Origin: Pachyseris speciosa
Taxonomy: Eukaryota > Cnidaria > Anthozoa > Scleractinia > Pachyseridae
Assembly (NCBI GenBank): GCA_016490735.1
Contig: JAEMWC010000047.1
Span: 117,501-181,500, forward strand
Reading direction: 5' to 3'
DNA: 64,000 nt
The translations under genes were made by a program, and so were the position numbers. Positions 12,720 through 26,540 of the stretch are shown here, piece by piece. Position 1 is the first letter of the stretch. Every line of letters begins with the position of its first letter. The notes under the pieces were generated by a model. The model saw only the letters and a program-made list of their open reading frames with translations, was not told where the DNA came from and ran no database searches.

Positions 12720-15385
12720 ACACTTTTAATCCAGAGAATGCTTTTTAGTAATCCAGTCTATGTTTGCTTTCCCCGCCTGCGGAAGTGTTAACTGTAAAAC
12801 ATTTTACTTCATTCTCTCAACTAACTGAAGACGCAATTTCCCTCACGCGTTGCCACTCATTTTTATTCATGTGCGTGTAGCCAAAAAAACCCGACGAAGA
12901 TTCAATCCATCTGAGATAGATCAAAGTAGGCGGGAAAATATTTCGCACTTGGTCTAAGCACTGAAAGAGTGCTGCGAGTTTCGGAGATATGTATACATAT
13001 GGCATGACTCCAAGCCAATATTCACATGTCCGGTCCACCCACTCAGCGCATACTATATGAAGATATAGCATTTGTATTTTGAAAGCGGTTTAATTTTGTA
13101 CCTATTTTCTATTCTTAGTTCTATCTGAAGGTTGGACCACATAAAATATGCAACTTTGGTTTTGTAAGAGTGAATATATGAAAATCATATTTGAACTGCG
13201 GATTAAACAATGAAGATGAGAGTGATCACCGCAGTTATGAATACGACTTAAGCGGTTGTGAAAATAAAGCCTGAAAAAAGAATCTGCCTTGTACCAGAGT
13301 TGAACCCACGACCGACAGGCTTGAGAAGGTAAATTGGCCATCGTAAAAGGAGCTTTGGAATGGTGATTTTAATGTTTTTGAGGTCAAATTAAATCCAAGT
13401 ACCCTCGAGTATCATTGCTCATAACCAACATGCCCCCAGAACACCACGAGAAAGATATCAAGCTGTTTTCTCAAAGGGAAGCAAACTGTAATCTGTATTT
13501 GGCTATTTTTTGCACATCACAAGAGGAGAACTTGAAAAAGTTGGCCCAATTTTTTCAAGTTGCAATTCACCTCAATCCTTGCCATCCTAAGTCAAAGGTT
13601 TATTTATTGTTTTGATAAATTGGTAAAATAATTTCAAACAAAACTAAACCAATGTTTTGGGGGTTTCTTTGCTTCCAATATATTTTTAAGGTTTTCAAAG
13701 TGATATTAAACTTGTGACATAGTTCCTCAAAGATATTCGAGTGCTGGCGTTTTTAGCGTGGGAGTAGTCCTTCCTGAAAACGAGTCACGAAACTTTGAAG
13801 AAGGGCTGACGCTCGAAATGTCAGCACTCGAATTCACCGTATCTGTTGATAAAACAAAATTCGCTTCCACATCCCCACTAGTGCAGCACGACAGTTTCTT
13901 TAGAAATTAGTCCACGCAAGATTCACTCGTACGGTACAAATATCATATTCATTCCAGAGTCACTGATACTTATGAAGTGTCACAAGGATGTTGAATTAGC
14001 GACCTGACCTAAGATAATTGGTAACTAGTTCCGGCTTAGCATTTCGCCTTTGTGTATTTTCTATTTTTCAAACAACCAGTAGCACAAAATAGAAGAATAA
14101 TACTGATACAATGAAAGGCCAAAGCCAGTGGCTTCTATGGCATTGGTCAATGGTGTCAGAATTACATAATACTTACTAAGATGTTCTAGTGAATGAGGAT
14201 TGTTATTGCTTATATTAATAAATACAAGTATAGGATCAAAAGGGTGGAAAAGAAGTGTTTTATTTATCGAGAGAATGAAGAAAAGAAAGAATACCTTACA
14301 GTGACTGAAAAGCCCAGGCCAAACGGAGTCGTAAGTAGACGTAAGATGAAAACTTGGGTCTACTTGTGACTCCGTTTGGTCATGGCTTGCGTGCGCTCAG
14401 GTTGACATGCGAGGACTTACTCTAATTTTGGTCGAGATCAAATTTTCACTCAAGTCGACACAAGCTTTTCACCGTTTAGCCACCCAACTCAAGTCAACTC
14501 AAGTTGAGTGACATCCATACGATGTTATAGCAACCTAGTAGCCATTGAAATGGTTTATTTGTGACTCTTGTGTACTTGTGAGGAAACTTGGGAGACCGTT
14601 CGGCCACCCAACGCAAGTTTCTTCGCAAGTTCAGCTTGCGGTTACTCGCGACAGCTTGCCAGATTCCGTTTGGCCTGGGCTTAATTAGAAAGAGTGAGAG
14701 TTTCCGGCTGAGCAAGAGCGGGATACTGTTCCAGATGAGCGGACCTTGTTCCCAAAAGGAAAAAGAGTATTTAAGAGGTTGAACATGCTACTAGATGTGA
14801 ACAACCCATTTTCAACCACCTGTTTAATTGTGATGGTTTCAAAGAAGGTGTTACTTTTTTCGGGTTACATGATTACACTAACTTAATGATGGTCCAATTG
14901 AGTTGTCAGTGTTAATGAACATATTTACCATCGGTGGTTGACATTAATGCTTGGTTTTCACTAGCGAGGCAAGCGTAAGCGCAAGCATAAGCGCAAGAAC
15001 AAGAGCGCTTATTTCACTGTAAAAACGGGCTTAACGCAAGCATAAGCATAAGCGCAAGCACAAGCGCAAGGATCAAAATTTTTCCTTTTCCTTGTGCTTG
15101 CACTTATGCTTTCGTTCGCTTGCGTATTGTTGGTTTTCACTTAGCATAATCTACTCATGCTTGTAGAGTATGCGTCTACAAAGATATGACTTACCGACGA
15201 AAGATCCAATACAGCGTCAAATTCGTTGTATCGCGCTGCGTGTTTTGCAAACTTCGAAAAGATTTGGATTTTTCTGTTCTGCCAATCATCTGATTGGGGG
15301 TGGGGTTATGCAAATAAACCAATCACAGGCTTCCCAAGCTTAAAATTCGACTCTGCATCTGTCCTGTATGGGACAGCTTGTGTAT
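12720..15385. repeat. Duplicated flank, unit B
   Basis: Homologous to 6590-9384 and 23820-26400, and containing the SINE tail (13156-13325), PLE end (13735-13910), the MITE at 14310-14682 and a truncated Harbinger-like MITE (14948 to about 15166). The counterpart of 3240-3960 is missing, as is the promoter block of copies A and C. From about 15386 to 15460 nothing is recognisable. Confidence 0.8.
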
Positions 15386-15494
15386 ATAGAGAATTGTATG
15401 GGAAAGTCACCGATCGTAAAAAAATTGTATAAATAACTATCTAACTTGAAATAAAGTTGTCCTACCTCAAATGTGAAAATTTGGTTTATCAACG

Positions 15495-15525
<31 letters not shown>

Positions 15526-15527
15526 GG

Positions 15528-15576
15528 ATTCGATTAGCTGACGTTTCGAACGTTAGCCTTCGTCGGAGCGAATCGA
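15528..15576 (-). ncRNA. Hammerhead-ribozyme-like motif, PLE left arm
   Basis: Mirror copy of the plus-strand motif at 17123-17172. It has arms GATTCG/CGAATC and GCT/AGC, core CCGACGA, a short stem II and GAAACGTC. One G of stem II is missing here. Minimal hammerheads in PLE flanking repeats have been described; activity here is unknown. Confidence 0.55.
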
Positions 15577-15662
15577 GGAATTGTGGGTTGTGTATGGTTT
15601 ATATACAGAAAATGGAGCTACGCTATTGGTGGTAACATGGTAACGTGAAAAACAGGAATAAA

Positions 15663-16858
15663 TTAATTGAAGCGCTCGTTGATACCGTGGGGATTAAGAG
15701 TGCCAATTTGAAAGATCAGTTTTTGCTCGAGATTTTTACGGCTTTCCGTGGTACCTTGATGTAGGGAAAGGCCGGAGATCGACATGAGTTGTTTGGAATG
15801 GTTAGGGAGATTAAAATGCCGAGCGACAGGTTTGGATGCGTTTTTGTCATCTTTCTCAACATCACGAAGATGTTCTCGGAATCGTTCACCTAGTCGTCTT
15901 CCTGTTTCGCCGATGTATAACTTTTTGCATAATGTGCAGGTTATGCAATAGATAACATTTGCGGAGGTACACGTGAAACGATCAGTGATCTTAACAGATC
16001 GCTTAGGGCCCGATATTTTGTCAGTGGTTTGAATGAAAGGACAAGTTTTGCATCGCGAGCGCGCGCATTTAAAAGTGCCAGGTCGTTCAGTTGTTTTGAA
16101 TACGCTTTTAACTAGAAAGTTACCTACATTTTTGTCGCGTTTGAATGAAATCAGCGGTGGTTCCGAAAAGATTCTAGCAGTTTCTGGATCATTTTGCAGT
16201 ATCTTAAAGTTATTAAGAATGATGGCTTTAACTGGGTTATTCTGCGGGTAAAATGTGAGGGTGAATGGAATCCTGTCATTCTTTTCCTTTTGTGACGTCT
16301 GTAGTGCTGACTGTTGATCAATCTGCTTAGCGCGGTGATGGCCCGATTGAACCACAGAATCAGGATAGCCACGTTTCTCGAAAAAATGGCACATTTCCTC
16401 TGATTTGTTGGAAAAATCAGAGTCATCACTACATAGACGTCGAAGTCTAAGAAATTGAGAATAGGGAATGGCGTTTTTGACATGAGATGGATGTGAAGAT
16501 GAATACAACAAATAACTGTGAGAATCGGTGGGTTTGTAGTGCACACTGGTACATAAACCGTTGCCGCTGATAAAAACTTTGATGTCAAGAAAGGCCAGGG
16601 AAGTTTCCGAAATTTCCCAGGTATATTTTAGAGCTGGATGAAAGGAATTAACGGCGGTTATAAATTGATTGATTTTCTCCTTGCTAGACGAAATTGCGCC
16701 GAGACAGTCGTCAATGTAGCGACCGTAGAGTTCAGGTTTAGGACCGTTATCACTGATTGAAGAATTGGTACTCGACGTAACCTACAAAAAGATTGGCGTA
16801 GCTAGGTCCCATTTTTGTGCCCATCGCTACACCATTAATCTGCTTGTAACAGTTGTCA
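15663..16858 (-). pseudogene. PLE polyprotein: RT C-half plus GIY-YIG endonuclease
   Basis: On the minus strand, near 16850-16780, is the RT segment GVAMGTKMGPSYANLFVG. It is followed, after a frame break, by the catalytic box RYIDDCLG (about 16730) and FLDIKVF. From 16544 to 15663 a 293-residue frame is open. It covers the RT thumb, a Cys cluster (CARSRCKTCPF), and the nuclease start VIYCITCTLCKKLYIGETGR with the GIY-YIG-like 'LYIGETG', then RFREHL and a C-terminal NHSKQL..ESRKNLEQKLI. PLEs use RT and nuclease to integrate. The N-terminal RT is missing and the RT part is frameshifted, so this copy is not functional. Confidence 0.85.
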
Positions 16859-17035
16859 GCGAAAGAAAAACAGTTAAGTGTTAAAACTCTCCCTAACCAT
16901 TCCAAACAACTCATGTCGATCTCCGGCCTTTCCCTACATCAAGGTACCACGGAAAGCCGTAAAAATCTCGAGCAAAAACTGATCTTTCAAATTGGCACTC
17001 TTAATCCCCACGGTATCAACGAGCGCTTCAATTAA
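16853..17035 (+). pseudogene. PLE C-terminal fragment in the inverted arm
   Basis: The last 46 codons repeat exactly the C-terminus of the minus-strand PLE protein (NHSKQLMSISG ... GINERFN). The lead-in sequence before them is unrelated. This shows how similar the two arms are. Confidence 0.85.
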
Positions 17036-17122
17036 TTTATTCCTGTTTTTCACGTTACCATGTTACCACCAATAGCGTAGCTCCATTTTCTGTATATAAA
17101 CCATACACAACCCACAATTCCT

Positions 17123-17172
17123 CGATTCGCTCCGACGAAGGGCTAACGTTCGAAACGTCAGCTAATCGAATC
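17123..17172 (+). ncRNA. Hammerhead-ribozyme-like motif, PLE right arm
   Basis: Stem I is GATTCG with CGAATC plus GCT with AGC around a TAAT bulge. Next comes CCGACGA (canonical CUGANGA with U to C), one extra A, stem II GGGC/GTTC with loop TAAC, then GAAACGTC with the cleavage site after GTC. Stem III is reduced to the palindrome ACGT, as expected if two RNAs pair. Confidence 0.6.
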
Positions 17173-17173
17173 C

Positions 17174-17204
<31 letters not shown>

Positions 17205-17235
17205 GTTGATAAACCAAATTTTCGTGTTTCACTCC

Positions 17236-17278
<43 letters not shown>

Positions 17279-17410
17279 ACCTCAAATGTGTCGCGTACTT
17301 GTCTCTTGTGCCGATTTTGAAGCCATTCTGACGCCGATTAGTGAAGTTATTCGAAATCGTTGTCTCTCCTTCTAAAAGAAGGGTAAGGCAGACCACTCCA
17401 TCAGTTATTG

Positions 17411-17690
17411 GATAAGTTATTGGATCAATTATTGGATAAGGTTGAGCATGATAGCGAAAATTATCATGGCCGAGGTTTGTGTTATCTGCCGAAGACGAAA
17501 GATGAGGCGGATAAGACGAACCGAGGCCATGATAATTCTCGCTATCACATGAGAAAACCTAATTCAGTAATTGTTTTATTATGCACAAACTTGAGGGTGA
17601 CTAAAAACAAGAGCGCGTACAAGAAACTAAACATGCTCCGCCAAATTGTAAACAACTTTATTTGTAAGCTTACAACCTAAAAGTTGCAGC
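17411..17690. mobile_element. Palindromic MITE and duplicated tail, unit B
   Basis: Arms TGATAGCGAAAATTATCATG (17449) and its inverse (to 17547) form a long hairpin. The following stretch from about 17553 matches 27498-27640. No coding product. Confidence 0.7.
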
Positions 17691-17811
17691 GCGAAACAAA
17701 CGTTTCCAGCAAAATTTTACAAAGATCCACTCTAAAACATGTTTTAAAACTTTAATTTAAACTTTTGAGTGAAAGCAGACCTGTTTTGGTAAAACATCCT
17801 GTAAACAATTC

Positions 17812-18177
17812 ATTTTAAATCCTGACACAGCAACGTTTATGAGCTACAATAAAATGAACAGCAAAACTGATAAAATGTTAAGGGTGCGTTCTTCATGACA
17901 ATTCCGGAAAAGGAATTCTTTTGAGACCTTTTCTGTTTGCGGAATGAATGGAAAAACATTTCGATTCATTCTGTACCTGACTACAGAATGAACAGAATGG
18001 AAATGAATTGAATTTACTCGGAATATGATGAATATCCTTCCTATGGGGAATGTTTTGGCGGGAAAATCCTGCGCCGTCCGCCAAGCCCGTGACGTGGCGC
18101 GGGAAATCAAGCTCAGACGCTCGGCCCAGACTATTCTGTGCGCTGGCTCCAGGCCGTCATTGTTATGCTGTGTTTAT
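17812..18177. repeat. Duplicated non-coding block, copy 2
   Basis: Matches 161-560, with small indels. The stretch 17691-17811 before it and 18178-18388 after it show nothing recognisable. Confidence 0.7.
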
Positions 18178-18388
18178 TTCATCTACACGGAAACGTGGCG
18201 GAAATATGAAACATTATGTTTTCGTTATGTTTACGATTTACGGAAACGTGCAACTTCGTCTTGTGCAATGGAACCTAGCCCTAAAATAATATAAGTGCAG
18301 CCTATAAAGATCCAGTGAAATCAGAGGTTTCAAAGAGGTGCTGCCCTACTCGTTCGTTTGGTAAACATTACTCCTTGGAATGACTTTT

Positions 18389-18395
18389 TTCTAAG

Positions 18396-18437
<42 letters not shown>

Positions 18438-18456
18438 TAACAATAACAATAACAAC

Positions 18457-18504
<48 letters not shown>

Positions 18505-18770
18505 CCACGAGAATGTGGGAAATGAGGACAGAGACTGTGCCGGTTATTGTTGGTGCGCTGGGACTTATTAGAGAGGGAATGGACCAGAATTTAGGAAAGA
18601 TCCCCGGAATCAGCAACATTAACGAGCTGCAAAAGATCGTCCTCCTAGGAACGGCGCACATACTGAGAAGGTTTCTGTCCATCAAATAAAACCCCTCCCT
18701 GGTACATCAGGACCAAGGATTGGCCCCGGTTCTAGGAGACTGTAGGAAGCAATTCATAGCACTGAAAACG

Positions 18771-18846
<76 letters not shown>

Positions 18847-18850
18847 CAAC

Positions 18851-18898
<48 letters not shown>

Positions 18899-18982
18899 TT
18901 GAGTGACTGACGCTCTAGGTGCATGGTTTGCGCCCGGCTGATGCACAAAAAGAACACCAGCAAAGACTTTGATAAAAGAGAC

Positions 18983-19022
<40 letters not shown>
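18389..19022 (+). mobile_element. RLE LINE 3' scraps embedded in (TAA)n arrays
   Basis: At 18504-18689 the plus strand encodes the C-terminus of an R2/NeSL-like polyprotein (VPVIVGALGLI, QKIVLLGTAHILRRFLSIK, stop). The 3'UTR runs to about 18770. TAA arrays lie before it (18400-18502), after it (18771-18898) and again at 18984-19022, around another UTR-like scrap (18899-18983). Confidence 0.75.
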
Positions 19023-19024
<2 letters not shown>

Positions 19025-19026
19025 TA

Positions 19027-19216
19027 GTATATACCACACAAGTGAATAGTACTTTTTGCGCGCTCTGATTGGTTAACTCGGAGGTGAATAGCAAGTACTA
19101 CTCACCTCCGAGCAGCCGGCGCGCGAGATTTTACAATTTCCGATCGCTTGTCGGTATATTGTCACACATAAAATAATGTTTTGGTCCGCTATTTAATCAG
19201 CTTGTGTGGTATATAC
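19027..19216. mobile_element. TA-flanked MITE, GTATATACCACACAAG family, copy 1
   Basis: Ends GTATATACCACACAAG and inverse, with TA on both sides (19025-19026 and 19217-19218). A second copy is at 44178-44354. The TA target suggests a Tc1/mariner-type origin. A separate small hairpin (TTCACCGAAGTG / inverse) follows at about 19227-19280. Confidence 0.75.
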
Positions 19217-19292
19217 TAAAAAAATCATTCACCGAAGTGTCGGTGAAAGTGGTGGATATTTACCTCCACTTCGGTGAATAATAATAATAATA

Positions 19293-19721
19293 ATGATAAA
19301 AACTTGTATGGACGTTCTCTGGGTAAAAATATTAAAAGTTGCGAGCTTTCGACCACTAGAACTGTGGTCTTCAACAGGCAAAAAGAAGCAAAATTTCAGA
19401 GAGTATATGGTGAGATAAAAATGATAACAATAGAGTAAAATTAGGGATAAAAAGGTGATTAAGAATTTTTGTTAAAAAGTATGCGATATTGTTGTAGAAG
19501 TGGGCAAGAGGTATTGTCCGCATTAGGCGTGATCGAGGTGTGCCAAGATTCTAGAAATTTCCTGATGCGGAAATTTCCTTTGTCAATGATCGACGCATTG
19601 TTGAAGTGAATAACGTGGTTGTGAGACCAAGCATGAAAAATTTGGAAGGATAGTCGTTGGACTGTAGGGCTGACTAGACTTTGTCAAGTAGTCAGAGAAC
19701 GTCCATACAAGTTTTTATCAT
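19293..19721 (-). mobile_element. Penelope-like fragment with perfect 29-bp inverted ends
   Basis: The 29-bp arms at 19293-19321 and 19693-19721 are exact inverses. The minus strand between them reads like the end of a PLE nuclease (FNNASIIDKGNFRIRKFLES, then TSITPNADN). A hammerhead-like hairpin (19337-19385, minus) has stem II GACCAC/GTGGTC, then GAAAGCTC. The RT is absent. Confidence 0.65.
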
Positions 19722-19754
19722 GACTCATCTTGGCTGCCTTCCTTCAATTTTTTC

Positions 19755-19832
19755 AATAATAATAATAATAATGATGATGATGATGATGATTATGATGATA
19801 ATGAAAACAACTCTTTATTAATAACAATAAAA

Positions 19833-19875
<43 letters not shown>
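19755..19875. repeat. TAA/TGA microsatellite
   Basis: Interrupted runs of TAA and TGA flank the 5' side of the next RLE LINE scrap. Confidence 0.8.
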
Positions 19876-19876
<1 letters not shown>

Positions 19877-19884
19877 GTGTGCCA

Positions 19885-20160
19885 CATTATCGATGTGGCG
19901 TGTCCTTTTGGTACACGCATAACAGAAAAAGAACAGGAAAACATCGACCACTATCAGGACTTAAAAATGGAAATAAAAAAGTGTGGAATTGCAGAAGCGT
20001 GTCTGTTATCCCAGTTGTAGTTGGGGCACTTGGGGCAGTGACTAAAAAATTGAGGATGTGGATTGATAAGATAGGAACACCTGGAATCTTCAACCTACTT
20101 CAGAAAGCCTGCTTGTTGGGCACAGCAAGAATTTTAAGGAGAACCTTAGACATCTAAGGC
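19885..20160 (+). mobile_element. RLE LINE endonuclease C-terminal fragment
   Basis: Begins inside the restriction-like endonuclease (DVACPFGTRITEKEQENID), shifts frame by one base near 19970, then reads SVIPVVVGALGAVTKK and CLLGTARILRRTLDI to the stop at 20157. TAA arrays lie on both sides. Related to the scrap at 18504. Confidence 0.8.
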
Positions 20161-20283
20161 CATGGGAAATAGCCGGATGATCTAGGAATACGTGACCACG
20201 AATACAACTAATGGTGTGATAAAAAAAAAATAATAATAATAATAACAACAACCAGAATAGTTCCAAAATCGCAAATAATCTTT

Positions 20284-22476
<2,193 letters not shown>

Positions 22477-22617
22477 TTTCCTGCAAGAAAAATTTCAATG
22501 GTGTTTACTTTATACATTGAAGAACCGTAGCCAGTATAAAACATATTAAAATACTTGGCAACTATCGAGCTGTTAGCTCTCCAATACTGAGAACAATGTA
22601 GAACGCTGCTAACGTGT

Positions 22618-22820
22618 CAGGAGGCAGGATGGCCCAGTGGTTTGGGGCGCTAGATTTCAATGCGGTCACCCCGAGTTCAAATCCTGCTCTAGCCACTAGA
22701 TGGTGTTGTCCTGGTTCACTTCCTCGGTCATCCTTGAAAATAGCCGACTGGTTTGTCTACGGCCAGTTGGGATTCTTATCATGTTTATTTGTTTATTTGA
22801 ATTATTTTTTTCTGTATTTG
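22618..22820 (+). mobile_element. tRNA-derived SINE inserted upstream of HYKK copy C
   Basis: The head has a perfect A box (TGGCCCAGTGG) and a B box (GAGTTCAAATCC), followed by about 130 bp of tail. The flanking text matches unit A at 2980-3030, where the insert is absent. This dates the insertion after the duplication, or to one allele. Confidence 0.7.
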
Positions 22821-22882
22821 CTCGGCTCCACGGGAATCGACTCTACATCCTGGTCGGTATAAATTGTAATTTGAATAGGGAC

Positions 22883-22945
22883 ACGTGACCAAGAATCAAC
22901 CATTCACAGTGCTCGTTTTATCGAGTGAAAGTCTTGGTATATAAC
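22883..22945 (-). promoter_or_regulatory. Candidate HYKK promoter block, copy C
   Basis: CACGTG at 22883-22888 and a minus-strand TATA-like motif (complement of 22936-22945), conserved with copy A at 3070-3133. The SINE at 22618 separates it from the coding exon. Confidence 0.3.
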
Positions 22946-23379
22946 AATTTAGGTGATTAGTTAATTAACTATAAAGGAGGCTCGCATCAGTTTTTTGTCC
23001 TTATGGGGTGCACATGTTGAACTCAAAATTTCCTACAGAAGACAAGCTTCGATTTCCTTGTCACTACAACATATTTTCGCCGTAAGATTAAAGTTTATTT
23101 TCTTGTGCACTTTTTTCCTCTTTGCAGTTGATAATGATGAAGATGATGATGATGATAATGATGATGATAATAATAACAACTTCAGCGCGATTTTCCATGG
23201 CGTACATGCCGATCAAATGCGCTTTACAATTTAAATAAAATGATTAAAAATGGTAGCAAAAGCATTTTTAATTTACATTGAGCCTCCTAGATGGCTGTGA
23301 TTGCATTAACTACGAAAATGGCTAAATTTATACAAATTACAAGCTTTGTGATTTGTCCGTGCTTTCTATATTTAGTCAT

Positions 23380-23520
23380 TTTCAAACTTAAAGGTAAATT
23401 GGCCAGATTCCAGTGCTGACAAGGGCTAGCTAACATTCGAAACGTCAGCGCTGAAATCTCTTTACGGTGGCCAATTTACCTTATCTGTTGATATAACCAA
23501 AAATGCTGATAGAGATTGTT
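23380..23520 (+). mobile_element. Solo Penelope-like terminal fragment, unit C
   Basis: Counterpart of 3243-3380, with the hammerhead-like hairpin at 23411-23453 (CAGTGC/GCGCTG arms, GAAACGTC). Before it, 23130-23180 is a GAT/TAA microsatellite. 23640-23720 holds the empty site of the TAGCCT element. Confidence 0.6.
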
Positions 23521-23819
23521 GTAAGCATTAATTAATTAGTTAATTCTTAATAATTTTTCTCATGCCTGATGATTTCTTTTACCATGGTTAAATAAAGTTT
23601 TCTTATTGTATTGCATTGTATTACAGGCCGTGACACTTGAAGATCAATACACTATTCCTTCAAAATCATTAGCAAGGTTAACTTCCATCTCCATTTTTAT
23701 CCGTTCATTGTTCGTTTTAGAAAAATTTTGAGTCTGACTTCATTTCGATTCGTATTACATGCGGACCCCTCTCTAAGGCGAACACTTTCGTCGGGCTCCA
23801 GCCGAATTGCCTCATACTG

Positions 23820-26400
23820 TAAGAGCTGGTCTCGAAAGTGTCTACCTTAGAGAGAGTTCTGTATTCAATTTTTTTGTCCATCGAACGCTGTAAGCGGACA
23901 GCCGAAAGCTCGCTGGTTATACACTTCTAATCCAGAGAATGCTTTTTAATAATTCAGTCCACGTTTGCTTTCCTGCGGAACTGTTAACTGTAAAACATCT
24001 TACTTCATTTTCTCAACTAATTGAAGACGCAATTTACCTCACGCGTTGCCACACATTTTTATTCATGGGCGTGCAGCCAAAAAACCCTGACGAAGATTCA
24101 ATCCATCTGAGGTAGATCAAATATTTCGCAGTTGGTCTAAGCACTGAAAGGGTGCTGCGAGTTCCGGAGATATGTATACATATGCCATGATTCAGAGCCA
24201 ATATTCACCTGTCCGGCCCACCCATTCAGCGCATACGATGAAGATATAGCATTTGTATTTTGAAAGTGGTTTAATTTTGTACCTATTTTCTATTATTAGT
24301 TCTATGTGAAGATTGGACCACATAAAAATATACGAATTTGGTTTTGTAAGAATGAATATATGAAAATCATATTTGAACTGCGGATTAAACAATGAAGATG
24401 AAAGTCATCACCGCAGTTATGAATACTACTTAAGCATGAGTAGTGAAAAATAAAGCCTGAAAAAAGAATCAGGCTTGAACTGGAGTTGAACCCACGACCA
24501 ACAGGCTTGAGAAGGTAAATTGGCCATCGTACAAGGGGCTTTGGCATGGTGATTTTAATTTTTTTGAGCTCAAATTAAATCCAAGTATCTTCGAGTATCA
24601 TTGCTTATAACCAACATGCCCCTACGAACACCACAAGAAAGACATCAAGCTGTTTTCGCAAAGGGAAGCCAACCGTAATCTGCATTTGGCTATTTTTTTC
24701 CACAGCACAAGAGGAGAACTTGAAAAAGTTGGCCCAATTTTTTTAAGTTGCAATCCATCTCGATCGTTGCCATCCTAAGTCAAAGGTTTATTTATTGTTT
24801 TGCTAAATTGGTATAATAATTTTAAACAAAACTAGACCAGTGTTTTGGGAGTGTTCTTTGCTTTCAATATATTTTAAAGCTTTTCAAAGTGATATTAAAC
24901 TCGTGACATGGTTCCTCAAAGAGATTCGAGTGCTGGCGTTTTTAGCGTGGGAGTAGTCCTTCCTGAAAACGAGTCACGAAACTTTGAAGAAGGGCTGACG
25001 CTCGAAACGTCAGCACTCGAATACACCTTACCTGTTGATAAAAAAAAAATTCGCTTCCACATCCCCACTAGTGCAGCACGACAGTTTCTTTAGAAACTGA
25101 CTCCCTTTGCCATTTCGACAAACTTGAGCCATCCGGTTTTAGTCCACGCAAGATTTATTGTAAAAATATTATTTTCATTCCAGGAGTCACTGATACCGGT
25201 AATTATGAAGTGTCACAAGCAAGTTGAATTAGCGACCTGAGATAATTAGTAATTCGCTCCGGCTTAGCATTTCGCCTTTGTGTATTTTCTATTTTATTAA
25301 CAACCAGTAGCACAAAATAAAAGAATGATACTTTGAAAAGCCAAAGCCAGTGGCTTCTAAGGCATTGGTCAATGGTGTCAGAATTACATAATACTTACTA
25401 AGATGTTCTAGGGAATGAGGATTTGTTATTGCTTATATTAATGAATAGAAGTATAGGATCAAAAGAGTGGAAAAGAAGTGTTTTATTTATCAAGAGAATG
25501 AAGAAAAGAAGGAATACCTTACAGTGACTGAAACTGATCTTTGCGTTTTTGTTTATAAAGCCCAGGCCAAACGGAGTCGCAAGGAGACGCAAGATGAAAA
25601 CTTTGGTCTACTTGCGACTCCGTTTGGCCATGGCTTGCGTGCACTTTTGTGTTGACTTGCGAGGACTTGCTCTCATTTTGGTCGAGATCAATTTTCACTC
25701 AAGTCGGCACAAGCTTTTCACCGTTTAGCCACCCAACTCAAGTCAACGCAAGTTGAGTGACATCCATTCGATTTTATATTATAGCAATCTAGTAGCCATT
25801 GAAATGTTTTTTTTGCGACTTTCGTGTACTTGTGAGGAAACTTGGGAGACCATTTGGCCACCCAACGCGTCTCTTCGCAAGTTCAGCTGGCGGTTACTTG
25901 TGACAATTTGCGATTCCGTTTAGCCTGGGCTTAATTAGAAAGAGTGAGAGTTTCGCGGAGGAAGAGCGGGATACTGTTCCGGATGAGCGGACCTTGTTCC
26001 CAAAAGGAAAAAGATTATTTAAGAGGATGAACAAACCATATTCAACCACCTGTTTAATTGTGATAGTTTCAAAGAAGCTGTTATTTTTTTTCAGGTTACG
26101 TGATTACACTAACTTAATGATGGTTCAATTGAGTTGTCACTCTTTAATAATGAACATATTTACCATCGATGGTTCACATTAACTGTGAAATAATAGATTG
26201 TAACTACAATAACGACCACAGCTTCGTTTTCTGGAAGCATTTCTACATAAAGAACTATCAAATTCAGTATGCGGCTAAAAAGAGACATGATGACTTACCG
26301 ACGAAAGATCCAAGGTGGCGCCAAGCTCGTTGTATCGCGCTGCGTGTTTTGCAAACTTCGAAGGGATTTTGGCTTTTTCTGTTCTGCCAATCATCTGATT
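23820..26400. repeat. Duplicated flank, unit C
   Basis: Homologous to 6590-9384 and 12720-15385: SINE tail 24338-24508, PLE end 24904-25098 with split hairpin 24924-25022, MITE 25558-25932 and the empty Harbinger-like site at 26180-26182. It lacks the LINE found in unit A. Confidence 0.85.
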
Positions 26401-26540
26401 GGGGGCGGGGTTATGCAAATAGCCCAATCAGAACGCGTGCGTTGTGATTTCATGACTCCGCCCCCAACTCAGATGATTGGCGGAACAAGAAAACCCAAAA
26501 ATGTTTTGAAACCGCGCAGCGTGATGCAACGAATTTGGCT
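26319..26540. mobile_element. Inverted-repeat element, about 100-bp arms
   Basis: The left arm ('gccaagctcgttgtatcg' onward) and right arm are imperfect inverses and include GCCAATCATCTGA on each side. Units A and B keep only the left arm (about 9220-9340 and 15210-15330). 26541-26990 shows nothing recognisable. Confidence 0.65.

Larger units (their letters stand above)
15476..17275 (-). mobile_element. Penelope-like element with inverted terminal copies and 15-bp TSD
   Basis: A minus-strand, 5'-truncated PLE body (about 16860-15663) is followed at its 5' end by an opposite-oriented copy of its 3' end (16886-17275). Arms of about 325 bp (15490-15813 against 16886-17220) form the inverted repeat. 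The target CCTACCTCAAATGTG occurs at 15461-15475 and at 17276-17290, so the whole arrangement integrated as one unit. Inverted pseudo-LTR arrangements are known for Penelope. Both arms hold a hammerhead-like hairpin. Confidence 0.9.

Noticed and set aside
18707..19039. ORFs of Ile or Leu runs
   Set aside because: They are TAA arrays read in frame.
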